Both the position numbers and the translations under genes were made by a program. A stretch of 64,000 bases of DNA from the NCBI RefSeq assembly GCF_050587525.1, contig NZ_JBOBFT010000005.1, positions 1 to 64,000 of the forward strand, in the 5' to 3' direction. The notes below the pieces were generated by a model, which worked only from the letters and a program-made list of their open reading frames with translations, was not told where the DNA came from and made no database searches. The DNA is from Plantibacter sp050587525. GTDB taxonomy: Bacteria > Actinomycetota > Actinomycetes > Actinomycetales > Microbacteriaceae. This document shows, piece by piece, positions 28,035 to 36,548 of this stretch (position 1 is its first letter; each line of letters begins with the position of its first letter).

Positions 28035-29783
28035 GTGACCAGGGTCGTGGTGGTGGGCAGCGGCATCGCCGGGCTCGTCACCGCCATCCATGCGAGCGAT
28101 GAGCACGAGGTCGTCCTCGTCACGAAGGACGTGCTGGGGCAGAGCAACACGCGCTACGCGCAGGGCGGCATCGCCGGGGTGATGTTCGACGACGACTCCA
28201 TCGAGTCGCACGTGCAGGACACGCTCACAGCGGGTGCCGGCCTGTGCAATGAAGACGCTGTGCGCGTCCTCTGCAGCGAGGGACCGGATCGCATCCGTGA
28301 ACTGATCGCGTACGGTGTCGCGTTCGACCGCGCGGGCGCCGGCCCGGATGCGGCGTTCGCGAAAGGCCTCGAAGCCGCCCACTCCTACCCGCGGGTATTG
28401 CACGCGGGCGGCGATGCGACGGGCGCGGCCATCGAGGCGGCTCTCGTCCACCGCGTCCGTGAGACGAGCGTCGCCATCCACGAGCACACCTTCCTCGTCG
28501 ACCTGCTCGTCGAGGAGGGCGTCGTGCGCGGCGTGCTGCTCCGTGCCGACGGCGAGGAGTTCATCGTGCGGGCCGACGCGGTCGTGCTCGCGACGGGCGG
28601 CGCAGGCCAGCTCTACCCGCACACGACGAACCCGCTCGTCGCGACGGGCGACGGCGCGGCGGCCGCCCTTCGCGCCGGCGCGGTGCTCGAGGACGTCGAG
28701 TTCGTCCAGTTCCACCCGACCGCGCTCACCTCCGCGGGGAGCTTCCTCGTCTCAGAGGCCGTGCGCGGCGAAGGCGCCGTCCTCCGCGATGCATCCGGCG
28801 AGCGCTTCATGCAGCGGGTCCACCCCGATGCGGAACTCGCACCCAGAGACGTCGTCGCCCGCGGGATCGCAGCAGCGATGGCGGCACAGGGCGGCATGCC
28901 GGTCGTCCTCGATGCGACGATGCTCGGAGCGGAACGGCTTGCTGCGCGCTTCCCCGGGATCGACGCCGCCGTGCGAGCTTCAGGCATCGACTGGTCTGGT
29001 GAACCGGTGCCCGTCTCCCCCGCCGCGCACTACTGGATGGGCGGCGTGCGCACCGACCTGCACGCTCGCACGAGTCTTCCCGGACTGTACGCGGTCGGCG
29101 AGGTCGCGCGGACGGGTGTCCACGGCGCGAACCGGCTGGCCTCGAATTCCCTGCTCGAAGGCGCCGTGTTCGGTGCACGGGCCGCTGCCGCGATCGGTGC
29201 GGACCTGCAGGTGGGCCCTTCGACAGGCTCAGGGACCGAGGATGGCCCGGTCATCGAGCTTGTCGACATGCGCCCTTCGACAGGCTCAGGGAACGGTGTA
29301 GTACGCCCTTCGACAGGTTCAGGGACCGGGGATGGCCCGGTCATCGAGCTTGTCGACATGCGCCCTTCGACAGGCTCAGGGAACGGCGTGGGCTCAGGGA
29401 CCGGTGGTGAGGGCTTCACACGAGCGGCACTCCACGAACTCCTGTGGCGCGACGCCGGCCTCATCCGCAGCGGCGAGGGCCTCACCGCCGCAGCCACGGT
29501 CCTCGACCGATGGACGGCCGAGCAGACCGGCCGTCCGATCACGGACCAGGATTCCGAGGACCGGAACCTGCTCCTCCTCGCACGGGCGATCGTCGCCGCC
29601 GCCCTCCACCGCACCGAGTCCCGTGGCGCCCACGCCCGCAGCGACTTCCCGCTGACCGATCCAGCCCAGGCCGTCTCGACAGCCGTCGTCGCGTCACGGC
29701 ACTCGTCCACGTCCACCACCCCATTCGCGATGGTCGGCGCCGCCGACCGCGTCCCATCCGGAGAGATGCTCACCACATGCTGA
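28035..29783 (+). CDS. nadB: L-aspartate oxidase, with a REP-derived in-frame insertion
   Basis: 582-residue FAD enzyme making iminoaspartate for NadA. Seen in order: the FAD Rossmann motif GSGIAGLVTAIHA, NTRYAQGGIAGVMFDDDS, HSYPRVLHAGGDATG, the catalytic region VQFHPTAL and the FAD site MGGVRTDLHARTSLPG. It is longer than usual because residues from about 394 to 457 (29215-29404) are a Gly/Ser/Pro-rich insertion coded by a REP-like repeat, between the FAD domain and the C-terminal helical domain. The frame stays open across it. GTG start at 28035, 2 bp after nadA; the end overlaps nadC. Confidence 0.95.
   Translation: MTRVVVVGSGIAGLVTAIHASDEHEVVLVTKDVLGQSNTRYAQGGIAGVMFDDDSIESHVQDTLTAGAGLCNEDAVRVLCSEGPDRIRELIAYGVAFDRAGAGPDAAFAKGLEAAHSYPRVLHAGGDATGAAIEAALVHRVRETSVAIHEHTFLVDLLVEEGVVRGVLLRADGEEFIVRADAVVLATGGAGQLYPHTTNPLVATGDGAAAALRAGAVLEDVEFVQFHPTALTSAGSFLVSEAVRGEGAVLRDASGERFMQRVHPDAELAPRDVVARGIAAAMAAQGGMPVVLDATMLGAERLAARFPGIDAAVRASGIDWSGEPVPVSPAAHYWMGGVRTDLHARTSLPGLYAVGEVARTGVHGANRLASNSLLEGAVFGARAAAAIGADLQVGPSTGSGTEDGPVIELVDMRPSTGSGNGVVRPSTGSGTGDGPVIELVDMRPSTGSGNGVGSGTGGEGFTRAALHELLWRDAGLIRSGEGLTAAATVLDRWTAEQTGRPITDQDSEDRNLLLLARAIVAAALHRTESRGAHARSDFPLTDPAQAVSTAVVASRHSSTSTTPFAMVGAADRVPSGEMLTTC
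29215..29404. repeat. REP-like repeat inside nadB, 90-bp tandem duplication
   Basis: Two head-to-tail units starting at 29215 and 29305, exactly 90 bp apart and so in frame. Each contains two copies of CCCTTCGACAGGCTCAGGGA flanking a GATGGCCCGG...GTCGACATG segment; a partial fifth core ends the array near 29404. The reading frame gives the peptide PSTGSG four times. The same core occurs at 13047, 31787-31950 and 46711. Confidence 0.9.
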
Positions 29784-30628
29784 CCGCTCGACTCATCGAC
29801 ACCGCCGTCACCGCCGCCCTCGTCGAGGACGCGCCCTGGGGCGATCTCACCTCCGAGGCCCTCATCCCGGCGGACGCCACCGCCACGGCAACCCTCAACG
29901 CCCGGGAGCCTGGCGTCTTCAGCGGCGGCGCGGTCTTCGAGGCGGCGTTCCGATTGACGGATCCGACGGTCGAGGTGAGCGTCATCGCCCAGGACGGCGA
30001 GCGGTTCGAGGCCGGCGACACCCTGGCGACCGTCAGCGGTCCCGCCCGCTCCGTCCTCACCGCGGAGCGCATCGCCCTCAACTTCGTCCAGCGCATGAGC
30101 GGCATCGCGACGCTCACGAGCCGGTTCGTCGCCGAGACCGAGGGGACGACGGCGCGCATCGTCGATACCCGGAAGACGACTCCGGGCCTCCGCGCCTTCG
30201 AACGCCACGCCGTGCGCTCCGGCGGCGGCCACAACCACCGTTTCTCGCTGTCCGACGCGGTCATGGCGAAGGACAACCACCTCGCCGTCCTCACTGCGCG
30301 CGGCCTCACGGTCACGGAGGCGCTTCTGCAGGCCAAGGAACAGCTGTCTCACACGACTCACATCGAGGTCGAGGTGGACCGCATCGACCAGATCGAGGCA
30401 GTGCTCGCCGCCGGGATCGACACGATCATGCTCGACAACTTCACCCTCGACGAGCTGCGCGAGGGCGTCGCGATCGTCGCGGGCAGAGCCATCGTCGAAG
30501 CCAGCGGGAACGTCTCGGTCGATACGGTTCGCGACATCGCAGCGACGGGCGTCGACGTCATCTCCTCCGGTGCACTGACCCACAGCGTCCGCTCGCTCGA
30601 CCTCGGGCTCGACGTCACGGTCGGCTGA
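29777..30628 (+). CDS. nadC: Nicotinate-nucleotide pyrophosphorylase (carboxylating)
   Basis: 283-residue quinolinate phosphoribosyltransferase, converting quinolinate and PRPP to nicotinate mononucleotide. Family segments DTRKTTPGLRAFERHAV, GGGHNHRFSLSDAVMAKDNH and the C-terminal SGNVSVDTVRDIAATGVD are intact. ATG at 29777 overlaps the nadB stop codon; the next gene starts 2 bp after the stop. Confidence 0.97.
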   Translation: MLTARLIDTAVTAALVEDAPWGDLTSEALIPADATATATLNAREPGVFSGGAVFEAAFRLTDPTVEVSVIAQDGERFEAGDTLATVSGPARSVLTAERIALNFVQRMSGIATLTSRFVAETEGTTARIVDTRKTTPGLRAFERHAVRSGGGHNHRFSLSDAVMAKDNHLAVLTARGLTVTEALLQAKEQLSHTTHIEVEVDRIDQIEAVLAAGIDTIMLDNFTLDELREGVAIVAGRAIVEASGNVSVDTVRDIAATGVDVISSGALTHSVRSLDLGLDVTVG

Positions 30629-30629
30629 C

Positions 30630-31784
30630 GTGCTCTACCTGGACAACGCGGCGACCACGCCCGTGCGCCGCGAGGTGCTCGAGGCCATGTGGCCGTTCCT
30701 GACGAGCACGTTCGGCAACCCGTCGAGCCACCACACGGTCGGTGAGGCGGCGGCCGGGGCGCTCGCCGATGCACGGAGGAGGATCGCTGCCGTCCTCGGA
30801 ACACGGGCGGGCGACCTCGTGTTCACCTCCGGCGGCACGGAAGCCGACAACCTCGCGGTCAAGGGGATCGCGCTCGCGGCGCTCGAGGCGGGGAGGGGGA
30901 GGCACCTCGTCACCTCGCCCGTCGAGCACGAGGCGGTCGCCGAGTCCGTCGCCTACCTGCGCCGGTTCCACGGCTTCGAGGTGACGGTGCTTCCGGTCGA
31001 CCGCACCGGTCTCGTCCATCCGGCAGACCTCGATGCGGCGATTCGCACGGACACCGTCCTCGTGAGCGTCATGACCGCGAACAACGAGATCGGCACGGTG
31101 CAGCCGATCGCGGAGCTCGGTGCGATCGCCAGGGGCCACGGCGTCCCCATCCACACCGATGCCGTCCAGGCCGCCGGCTGGATCGACCTCGGGCTCGACC
31201 GGCTCGGCGTGGACGCCTTGAGCCTCTCCGGCCACAAGATCGGTGCTCCGAAGGGCGTCGGTCTTCTGGCCGTGCGCGGCAGTCTGCCGATCGAACCGCT
31301 CGTGCACGGCGGCGGCCAGGAGCGGGGCAAGCGCAGCGGCACGGAGAACGTCGCCGCGGCCGTCGGCCTCGCGACAGCTCTGGAACTCGCCGAGGCGGAA
31401 CGCGTCGACGCCGCGGCACGGATCAGTCGGTTGCGCGACGACTTCATCGGCAGGGTCCTCCGCACTGTGCCGACCGCCGTCCTGACCGGTCACCCCGTCC
31501 ACCGGTTACCGTCGATCGCCTCGTTCTGCTTCCCCGGAACGAGCGGCGAAGCGGTGCTCCTCGAACTCGAACAGCGCGGTGTCGTCTCCTCCAGCGGGTC
31601 TGCGTGTGCGGCGGGCAGCGACGAACCCTCCGAGGTGCTCCTCGCCATCGGGCTCTCGCCGGAGGTCGCACAGACCGCCGTGCGATTCAGTTTCGCGGGG
31701 ACCGTGACGGATGCCGATGTGGCGGCCGCGGCGACGTCCGTGGCGCGCGCCGTGGAGGCGGTCTCGGGCGTCCGGCAGGCGTAG
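30630..31784 (+). CDS. Cysteine desulfurase (NifS/IscS type) of the nad operon
   Basis: 384-residue PLP enzyme that takes sulfur from cysteine for Fe-S clusters. The start LYLDNAATTPVRREVLEAM is the family N-terminus. The PLP-binding Lys is in SLSGHKIGAPKG, and the mobile-loop Cys is in SSSGSACAAGSDEPSEVL. GTG start 2 bp after nadC. Its place at the end of a nadABC operon points to maturation of the NadA cluster, as known for NifS-like genes next to nad genes in other bacteria; a wider role is possible. Confidence 0.93.
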   Translation: MLYLDNAATTPVRREVLEAMWPFLTSTFGNPSSHHTVGEAAAGALADARRRIAAVLGTRAGDLVFTSGGTEADNLAVKGIALAALEAGRGRHLVTSPVEHEAVAESVAYLRRFHGFEVTVLPVDRTGLVHPADLDAAIRTDTVLVSVMTANNEIGTVQPIAELGAIARGHGVPIHTDAVQAAGWIDLGLDRLGVDALSLSGHKIGAPKGVGLLAVRGSLPIEPLVHGGGQERGKRSGTENVAAAVGLATALELAEAERVDAAARISRLRDDFIGRVLRTVPTAVLTGHPVHRLPSIASFCFPGTSGEAVLLELEQRGVVSSSGSACAAGSDEPSEVLLAIGLSPEVAQTAVRFSFAGTVTDADVAAAATSVARAVEAVSGVRQA

Positions 31785-31786
31785 GG

Positions 31787-31950
31787 CCCGGCTCCCTGCG
31801 CCTGTCGAAGGGCCCCGAGCCCCGCTCCCTGAGCCTGTCGAAAGGCCTGCATCATCCGGTCCCTGAGCCTGTCGAAAGGCCCCGAGCCCCGGTCCCTGAG
31901 CCTGTCGAAGGGCCTGCATCATCCGGTCCCTGAGCCTGTCGAAGGGCCTG
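31787..31950. repeat. REP-like array, five copies
   Basis: Five copies of CTCCCTGAGCCTGTCGAAGG-type sequence at about 31790, 31825, 31857, 31894 and 31926, separated alternately by CCCCGAGCCCC and TGCATCATCC. They fill the gap after the cysteine desulfurase gene. All copies point the same way, unlike the mixed orientation at 13047-13176. Confidence 0.9.
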
Positions 31951-31970
31951 CGGGAATAGCCGTCCCACCC

Positions 31971-33044
31971 GTGCGCTTGACTCTTCTCGTGGACGACCCT
32001 CACCGACAGAACCCCTCAGCCGACACCATCGCGCACACCGGCTCCGCGCACACCGGCCCCGCGCTCACCGTCATCGTGCCGATGCATGACGTGGCCCCGT
32101 ACCTGGACGAGTGCCTTGCCAGCCTCAGCGCTCAGACGTTCACCGATTTCGAGGCCCTCCTCATCGATGACGGGTCCACCGACGAAACCGTCGAGATCGC
32201 CCGCCGACACGACGACCCGCGGTTCCGCATCGTCCAGCAGGATCACCTCGGTCTGTCCGCCGCCCGCAACCGGGGACTCGACGAGGCGCGTGGCGAGTAC
32301 GTCGGGTTCCTCGACGCCGACGACGTGCTCCCCCGAGACGCGTACGAACTCCTCCTCGGCACGATCCGACACTCCGGATCCGACTTCATCGCCGGCGCCT
32401 ACGTGCGGCTGCGGCCGGCGGAGGACGGGACCGGCTACGAGCTCGGCATCGTCCAGCCATGGGTGGAGGACGCCAACCGGCGCCTCATCGGCACGACGCT
32501 CGCCGAGCATCCCGAAGCGGTCGCGAACATCGTCGCCTGGTCGAAGCTGTCGCGCCGCGCCTTCTGGGACGAGCACGACTTCCGGTTCCCCGTCGGCGAG
32601 CTCTATGAGGATCAGGTCCTCGCGGCACGGTTCTACGCCTGCGCCCGTGCGTTCGACATGATCCCCGAGGTCGTCTACCACTGGCGCATCCGCGCGGAGG
32701 GGACGTCGATCACCCAGCGGGAGCGCGAACTCGCGACCCTCGATGCGTGCTTGGGCGCGATGACGGGCATGCTCGACGCCCTCGACGACTCCGGTCACCA
32801 CCACGCAGCCCAGGTGCGCCTGCGCCACAACCTGCAGCGGGATCTGCCCCGGCTGGTCCAGGCGGCCGAAGGGCAGGACGAGCATCTCGCGCTGCTGGCC
32901 GCCACGGTCGCCGCGTCGCTCGCGCGTGCCACCGACGACACGCTCTCCGCCGTTCCCGGCACCGATCTCGCCGAGCTCCTGAGCCTCGCGGCCCGCGAGG
33001 CGACGCGCCGTCTGACCGTGGCCGAACCGGTGCCGCTCGACTAG
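31971..33044 (+). CDS. Glycosyltransferase, family 2 (GT-A fold)
   Basis: Up to 357 residues. The GT2 core starts near residue 25 with LTVIVPMHDVAPYLDECLAS, then LLIDDGSTDET, LGLSAARNRGLDEARGEYV and the DxD metal site FLDADDVLP. The C-terminal half, about 120 residues, is alpha-helical and not a recognised domain. Probably acts at the cytoplasmic face on cell-wall or capsule glycans. No clear ribosome site is visible; GTG at 31971 is the longest form and GTG at 31989 is an alternative. Confidence 0.85.
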   Translation: MRLTLLVDDPHRQNPSADTIAHTGSAHTGPALTVIVPMHDVAPYLDECLASLSAQTFTDFEALLIDDGSTDETVEIARRHDDPRFRIVQQDHLGLSAARNRGLDEARGEYVGFLDADDVLPRDAYELLLGTIRHSGSDFIAGAYVRLRPAEDGTGYELGIVQPWVEDANRRLIGTTLAEHPEAVANIVAWSKLSRRAFWDEHDFRFPVGELYEDQVLAARFYACARAFDMIPEVVYHWRIRAEGTSITQRERELATLDACLGAMTGMLDALDDSGHHHAAQVRLRHNLQRDLPRLVQAAEGQDEHLALLAATVAASLARATDDTLSAVPGTDLAELLSLAAREATRRLTVAEPVPLD

Positions 33045-33053
33045 GTTGGTCCC

Positions 33054-33239
33054 ATGGACAGCGAGCAGGAGCGCAGACGACACGAGGACGAGGGTCTCGA
33101 CCCGATCACGCGCAGTCTCGCCGCGCGCGACCCCGAATACGACCTCCACACGGAGCGGCTCGTCGCTCCGGAGGAGGAGCTCCTGAAGAACTGGTTGCCG
33201 CATGCGACCCCCACCGACGGCAGCGCGCCCGCCCCGTAG
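33054..33239 (+). CDS. Small acidic hydrophilic protein, unknown function
   Basis: 61 residues, rich in Glu, Asp and Arg (MDSEQERRRHEDEGLDP) with a Pro/Ala-rich end. The ATG is exactly six bases after TAGGTT, whose first three bases are the stop codon of the glycosyltransferase; this fits a leaderless promoter and is the main reason to accept so short a gene. No family recognised. Confidence 0.5.
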   Translation: MDSEQERRRHEDEGLDPITRSLAARDPEYDLHTERLVAPEEELLKNWLPHATPTDGSAPAP

Positions 33240-33297
33240 ACGGCGCACCCGGGTTCGGCTCTGTCGTCGGCGACGACCCCGCGAGTAGAGTCGGCGC

Positions 33298-34428
33298 ATG
33301 AATGACTCAGCGCCGGTCCTCATCCCAGCATCCACCGTGTTCACGCCGGAGGAGATCACGTTCTGGGCCGATCGCTCGCATCGGACACTCGAACAGGCGA
33401 TCGCCGAGGCGGACCTCCTCGTCAGCGCACCGCACGCGGGTGCCGCCATTCCCGCCGAGATCGCACCGTTCCTGGCGCCGGAGTTCACGCGTCGGCTGCA
33501 GTACGACTTCACCGACGTGTCGACGAGCGCCATCGTGCGGAGGTGGGCCGCGATCGATCCGCGCGTCGTCGTCGTCGAGAACCCGCATCCACGTCTGATC
33601 CGCGATCCAAACCGGCAGAAGCCGGAGGACCTCCGAGCCTCACTCCGCGAAGCGTTCGACCGGGTCCGGGCGGCCGGCCCATACGTCAAGACCGACCTCA
33701 CGGGCGTCGACGCCGTTCGCCCGGTCACCTTCTCCTTCTACCCGCTGCTGCGCGTGCCGGAGGGCGATGCGGACATCGATGCGATCGCCGACACGTTCAC
33801 GGAGGTCGCGACCCACGGCCTCGGCGTCTATGAAGCCACACGTGACGCGCTGACCGAACGGTTCCTCGACCGAGTGCTCGGCGAGGCGGGCCCGGACGGT
33901 TCACGCAGCGGCGGGACCGGCGGAAGCTTCACCCGCCTGTCCTTCCACGACACGATGAACACCACCACGACCGTCGACGGCGCCGTCAACGTGCCGCGCG
34001 ATCCCGCCGACCGCCTGCCCGACGTCGTCGCGCTCTCGAATCGCGGCGATCACAACGGCGATCCGATCGGCGACTCCCCCGTCACCATGCGGCCGGACCT
34101 CGTCCGAGAGCTCGCCGTCGCGCACCGCGCCGGGTTCGCGGTGCGGGCCCCGGAGGCCGTCGCCCTCAACCAGCCCTACCTCGGCAGCTACGAGATCATC
34201 GACGCCGGTGCGCGCTTCCGGGAACTCGACGCGGAGGCGACCGCCGCCGGTGCGACGCTCGGCGCCGTGCAGGCGGAGTTCCTCCGCGAATACCTGCTCG
34301 GCGACGCGAACACGGCGATCCTCCATGAGCCGGGCACGGGCTGGGTCACGCCGGATCCCGACCACGTGGACCGTCTCGCGCACGCGTGCCGGACGGCTTG
34401 GGACCTGTACCGCGAGCACAGCGCCTGA
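33298..34428 (+). CDS. N-formylglutamate amidohydrolase-like protein
   Basis: 376 residues with the pattern of the N-formylglutamate amidohydrolase family: LLVSAPHAGAAIPAEIAPFL, the Arg/Asp-rich RLIRDPNRQKPEDLR, LSFHDTMNT and ALSNRGDHNGDP. The family hydrolyses N-formyl amino acids in histidine and other degradation routes; with no hut genes nearby the substrate is open. Start at 33298 has TAGAGT-N6 upstream (leaderless type). Confidence 0.75.
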   Translation: MNDSAPVLIPASTVFTPEEITFWADRSHRTLEQAIAEADLLVSAPHAGAAIPAEIAPFLAPEFTRRLQYDFTDVSTSAIVRRWAAIDPRVVVVENPHPRLIRDPNRQKPEDLRASLREAFDRVRAAGPYVKTDLTGVDAVRPVTFSFYPLLRVPEGDADIDAIADTFTEVATHGLGVYEATRDALTERFLDRVLGEAGPDGSRSGGTGGSFTRLSFHDTMNTTTTVDGAVNVPRDPADRLPDVVALSNRGDHNGDPIGDSPVTMRPDLVRELAVAHRAGFAVRAPEAVALNQPYLGSYEIIDAGARFRELDAEATAAGATLGAVQAEFLREYLLGDANTAILHEPGTGWVTPDPDHVDRLAHACRTAWDLYREHSA

Positions 34429-34516
34429 CGCGGGCGGCTCAGCCCGGCCCGATCAGCGCCTGCGGCCCAGCGTCTCCCGGTCAGCGTCTCCCGGTCAGCG
34501 TCTCCAGCTCAGGAGT

Positions 34517-35863
34517 TCACGCGGTGCCCCACAGCAGCCCGAAGATCGCTCCGAAGATGATCGTGATGACGGCCAGCACGAGCGTGGGGATGAAGAAGGA
34601 GTGGTCGACGAGCTTCGTCCCGAGCTTCGTACTGCCCGACTCGTCGAAGTTCGCCGCGGCGATCTGCGAACCGTTCGTCGGCAGGAGGTAGATGCCGGCG
34701 AACGCGCCTGCCCACATGCCGGTCAGGAGCCCGATCGGGATGCCGGCCGCGAGGCCGATCGGGACCACCGTCCTCGTCGCCGTCGACTGGCTCGTCGTCA
34801 GCACGCAGACGAGGAAGACGCCGAGCGCGAAGATCCACGGCAGCGCCGCGACCCAGCTGCCGACGGTGTTCGCGATCTCCTGCTGGTGGGCGGAGAGGAA
34901 CGTGTCGGTCAGCCACGCGAGGCCGAAGAGGGCGATCGCCGAGACCATACCGGCGCGGAACACGGTCATCGTGGGGATCTCCGACACCTTCGGGCGGCAG
35001 ATCAGGAGGATGAGCGTTCCGGCGAGGAACATGATGATCTCGATGATGGGCGTCATGCTGAGCGGGTCGCCGTCGCCGTCGAGCGGACGGAGGCCTTTGA
35101 AGAGGCCGAGGACCACGATTGCAAGGACACCGGCGAAGAAGATGAGCGCCGCGTTGCGCCCCTGCGTCGTGACCGTCACGTCGGCGGACTTGAGCGCGCC
35201 GTCGGTCTTCGGAGCCTGCAGGGTTCCTGCGGCGATCTTCGCCTGGATCTCCGGATCATCGGCGATGTCCTTGCCCAAGCGGGAGACCACGAAGGACGCG
35301 AGCACGATGCCGACGACCGCGGCGGGCAGTGTCACCTTGATGATGTCGATGAGCTCGAAATCGTACGGAGCGACATCGGTCAGCGTCACCATCGCTGCCA
35401 TGGCCGCGGAGACCGGGCTGCAGGCGAGCGCGACACCGGTCGAGACGACCGAGAGCGAGAGCGGACGGGAGGGCCGGATGTTGTTGCGGTACGCCACGTC
35501 CTGGATCACCGGCAGCAGCGGGTACAGGATGTTCGACGTTCCGGCGCCCACGGAGAACAGGAACGAGACGAGCGGTGCGACGAGCGTGATCTGCTTCGGA
35601 CTGCGCGAGATCAGTTTGGCCGCGATCGACACCATCCAGTCGATGCCGCCGGCGGACTGCATCATCGAGGATGCGAGGACGACCGAGAGCACGATGAGCA
35701 AGGCGTCGACCGGCGGTGAACCGACGGGTTCCTGGAAGACGAACACGAGGATCGCGACACCCGAGCCGCCCCACAGGCCGAGTCCGACGCCGCTCGATCT
35801 CGTGCCCATCACGATGCAGCCGAGCACCACGATCAGTTCGAGGATGAATCTGACGGTCTCCAT
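34517..35863 (-). CDS. C4-dicarboxylate transporter, DcuA/DcuB family
   Basis: 448-residue membrane protein with about 10-12 helices. It opens RFILELIVVLGCIVMGTRSSG and continues with VFVFQEPVGSPPVDALLIVL, RSPKQITLVAPLVS and NNIRPSRPLSLSVVSTGVAL, which align with the Dcu family of aspartate/fumarate/succinate carriers. In enterobacteria these work in anaerobic fumarate respiration; here exchange or uptake of dicarboxylates is inferred. Monocistronic, convergent with the gene ending at 34428. Confidence 0.87.
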   Translation of the reverse strand: METVRFILELIVVLGCIVMGTRSSGVGLGLWGGSGVAILVFVFQEPVGSPPVDALLIVLSVVLASSMMQSAGGIDWMVSIAAKLISRSPKQITLVAPLVSFLFSVGAGTSNILYPLLPVIQDVAYRNNIRPSRPLSLSVVSTGVALACSPVSAAMAAMVTLTDVAPYDFELIDIIKVTLPAAVVGIVLASFVVSRLGKDIADDPEIQAKIAAGTLQAPKTDGALKSADVTVTTQGRNAALIFFAGVLAIVVLGLFKGLRPLDGDGDPLSMTPIIEIIMFLAGTLILLICRPKVSEIPTMTVFRAGMVSAIALFGLAWLTDTFLSAHQQEIANTVGSWVAALPWIFALGVFLVCVLTTSQSTATRTVVPIGLAAGIPIGLLTGMWAGAFAGIYLLPTNGSQIAAANFDESGSTKLGTKLVDHSFFIPTLVLAVITIIFGAIFGLLWGTA

Positions 35864-36102
35864 GCGACGCCTCCCCCACGACCCCCGCGACGGGGCTGCA
35901 CCCCCTCATCGGGGCTGCTCGTAGCGTAGTGGCTGAGTCCCGTTCAGCGCGATGGATTTCACCCATATCGGCGGCGCGTGCTTACCGGGCTTCGCCTGGG
36001 AAAACAAGGCATTGTGCCTGTGAGCGCGCATCGCGAGACTGGAAGGGTTCGTGATCAGCTCGTGATCCGGACGCGACGAATCAACGTATTGGGGAGGACG
36101 AC

Positions 36103-36318
36103 ATGGGTTTCCTGGATGACGCGAAGGACGCTGCCAAGGCCACCGGAGAGAAGATCGGCGAGGCCGTTCACGACGCCAAGGAGCGCGTCGAGGACAAGGT
36201 CGACGAGGTCAAGGCGGACGCCAAGGTGAAGCAGGCGGAGGGCGACGTCAAGCGCGCCGAGGCCGAGCGCGACGCCACCGAGGCGAAGAACGAGTACAAG
36301 GAGCAGCTGCGCGACTAA
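36103..36318 (+). CDS. Small charged LEA-like coiled-coil protein
   Basis: 71 residues made almost entirely of Lys, Glu, Asp and Ala, starting MGFLDDAKDAAKATGEKIGE, with an 11-residue-like periodicity (KVDEVKADAKVKQAEGDVKR). This is typical of LEA-like or CsbD/YtxH-neighbour stress proteins that form amphipathic helices. GGGGAGG is 5 bases before the ATG. It is followed by a strong terminator, and 35864-36102 upstream holds no other gene. Confidence 0.8.
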   Translation: MGFLDDAKDAAKATGEKIGEAVHDAKERVEDKVDEVKADAKVKQAEGDVKRAEAERDATEAKNEYKEQLRD

Positions 36319-36337
36319 TTCGCGCACACACGCTTCC

Positions 36338-36369
36338 GAGCCCCACCGCCAGCACAGGCGGTGGGGCTC
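36338..36369 (+). terminator. Rho-independent terminator after the LEA-like gene
   Basis: Perfect 13-bp stem GAGCCCCACCGCC / GGCGGTGGGGCTC with a 6-base loop, 20 bp after the stop, followed by a T-containing stretch (GTTGCGTTTCG). Confidence 0.85.
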
Positions 36370-36446
36370 GTTGCGTTTCGCGATGCGAAGCGGCTACTGC
36401 AACGACCCCACTCACTGGGACAGTGCTGGGAGTCGCAAGTTTACGA

Positions 36447-36487
36447 AACAGCGGTCTGTTATATTCACAACAAGAGACCAGTGGTCT
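36447..36487. promoter_or_regulatory. Two palindromic operators in front of the SDR gene
   Basis: AACAGCGGTCTGTT (36447-36460) has AACAG / CTGTT arms, and AGACCAGTGGTCT (36475-36487) is a perfect 6+1+6 palindrome. Both contain GGTCTrTT on the same strand, 30 bp apart. TATATT at 36460-36465 lies between them as a possible -10 box. TetR-type repressors use such sites, but no regulator gene is adjacent. Confidence 0.6.
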
Positions 36488-36548
36488 ATTGAACGGATCC
36501 GGAGCGCACGATCTGACGCACTCGATCCGACGAACACCGAGGAGCCAC

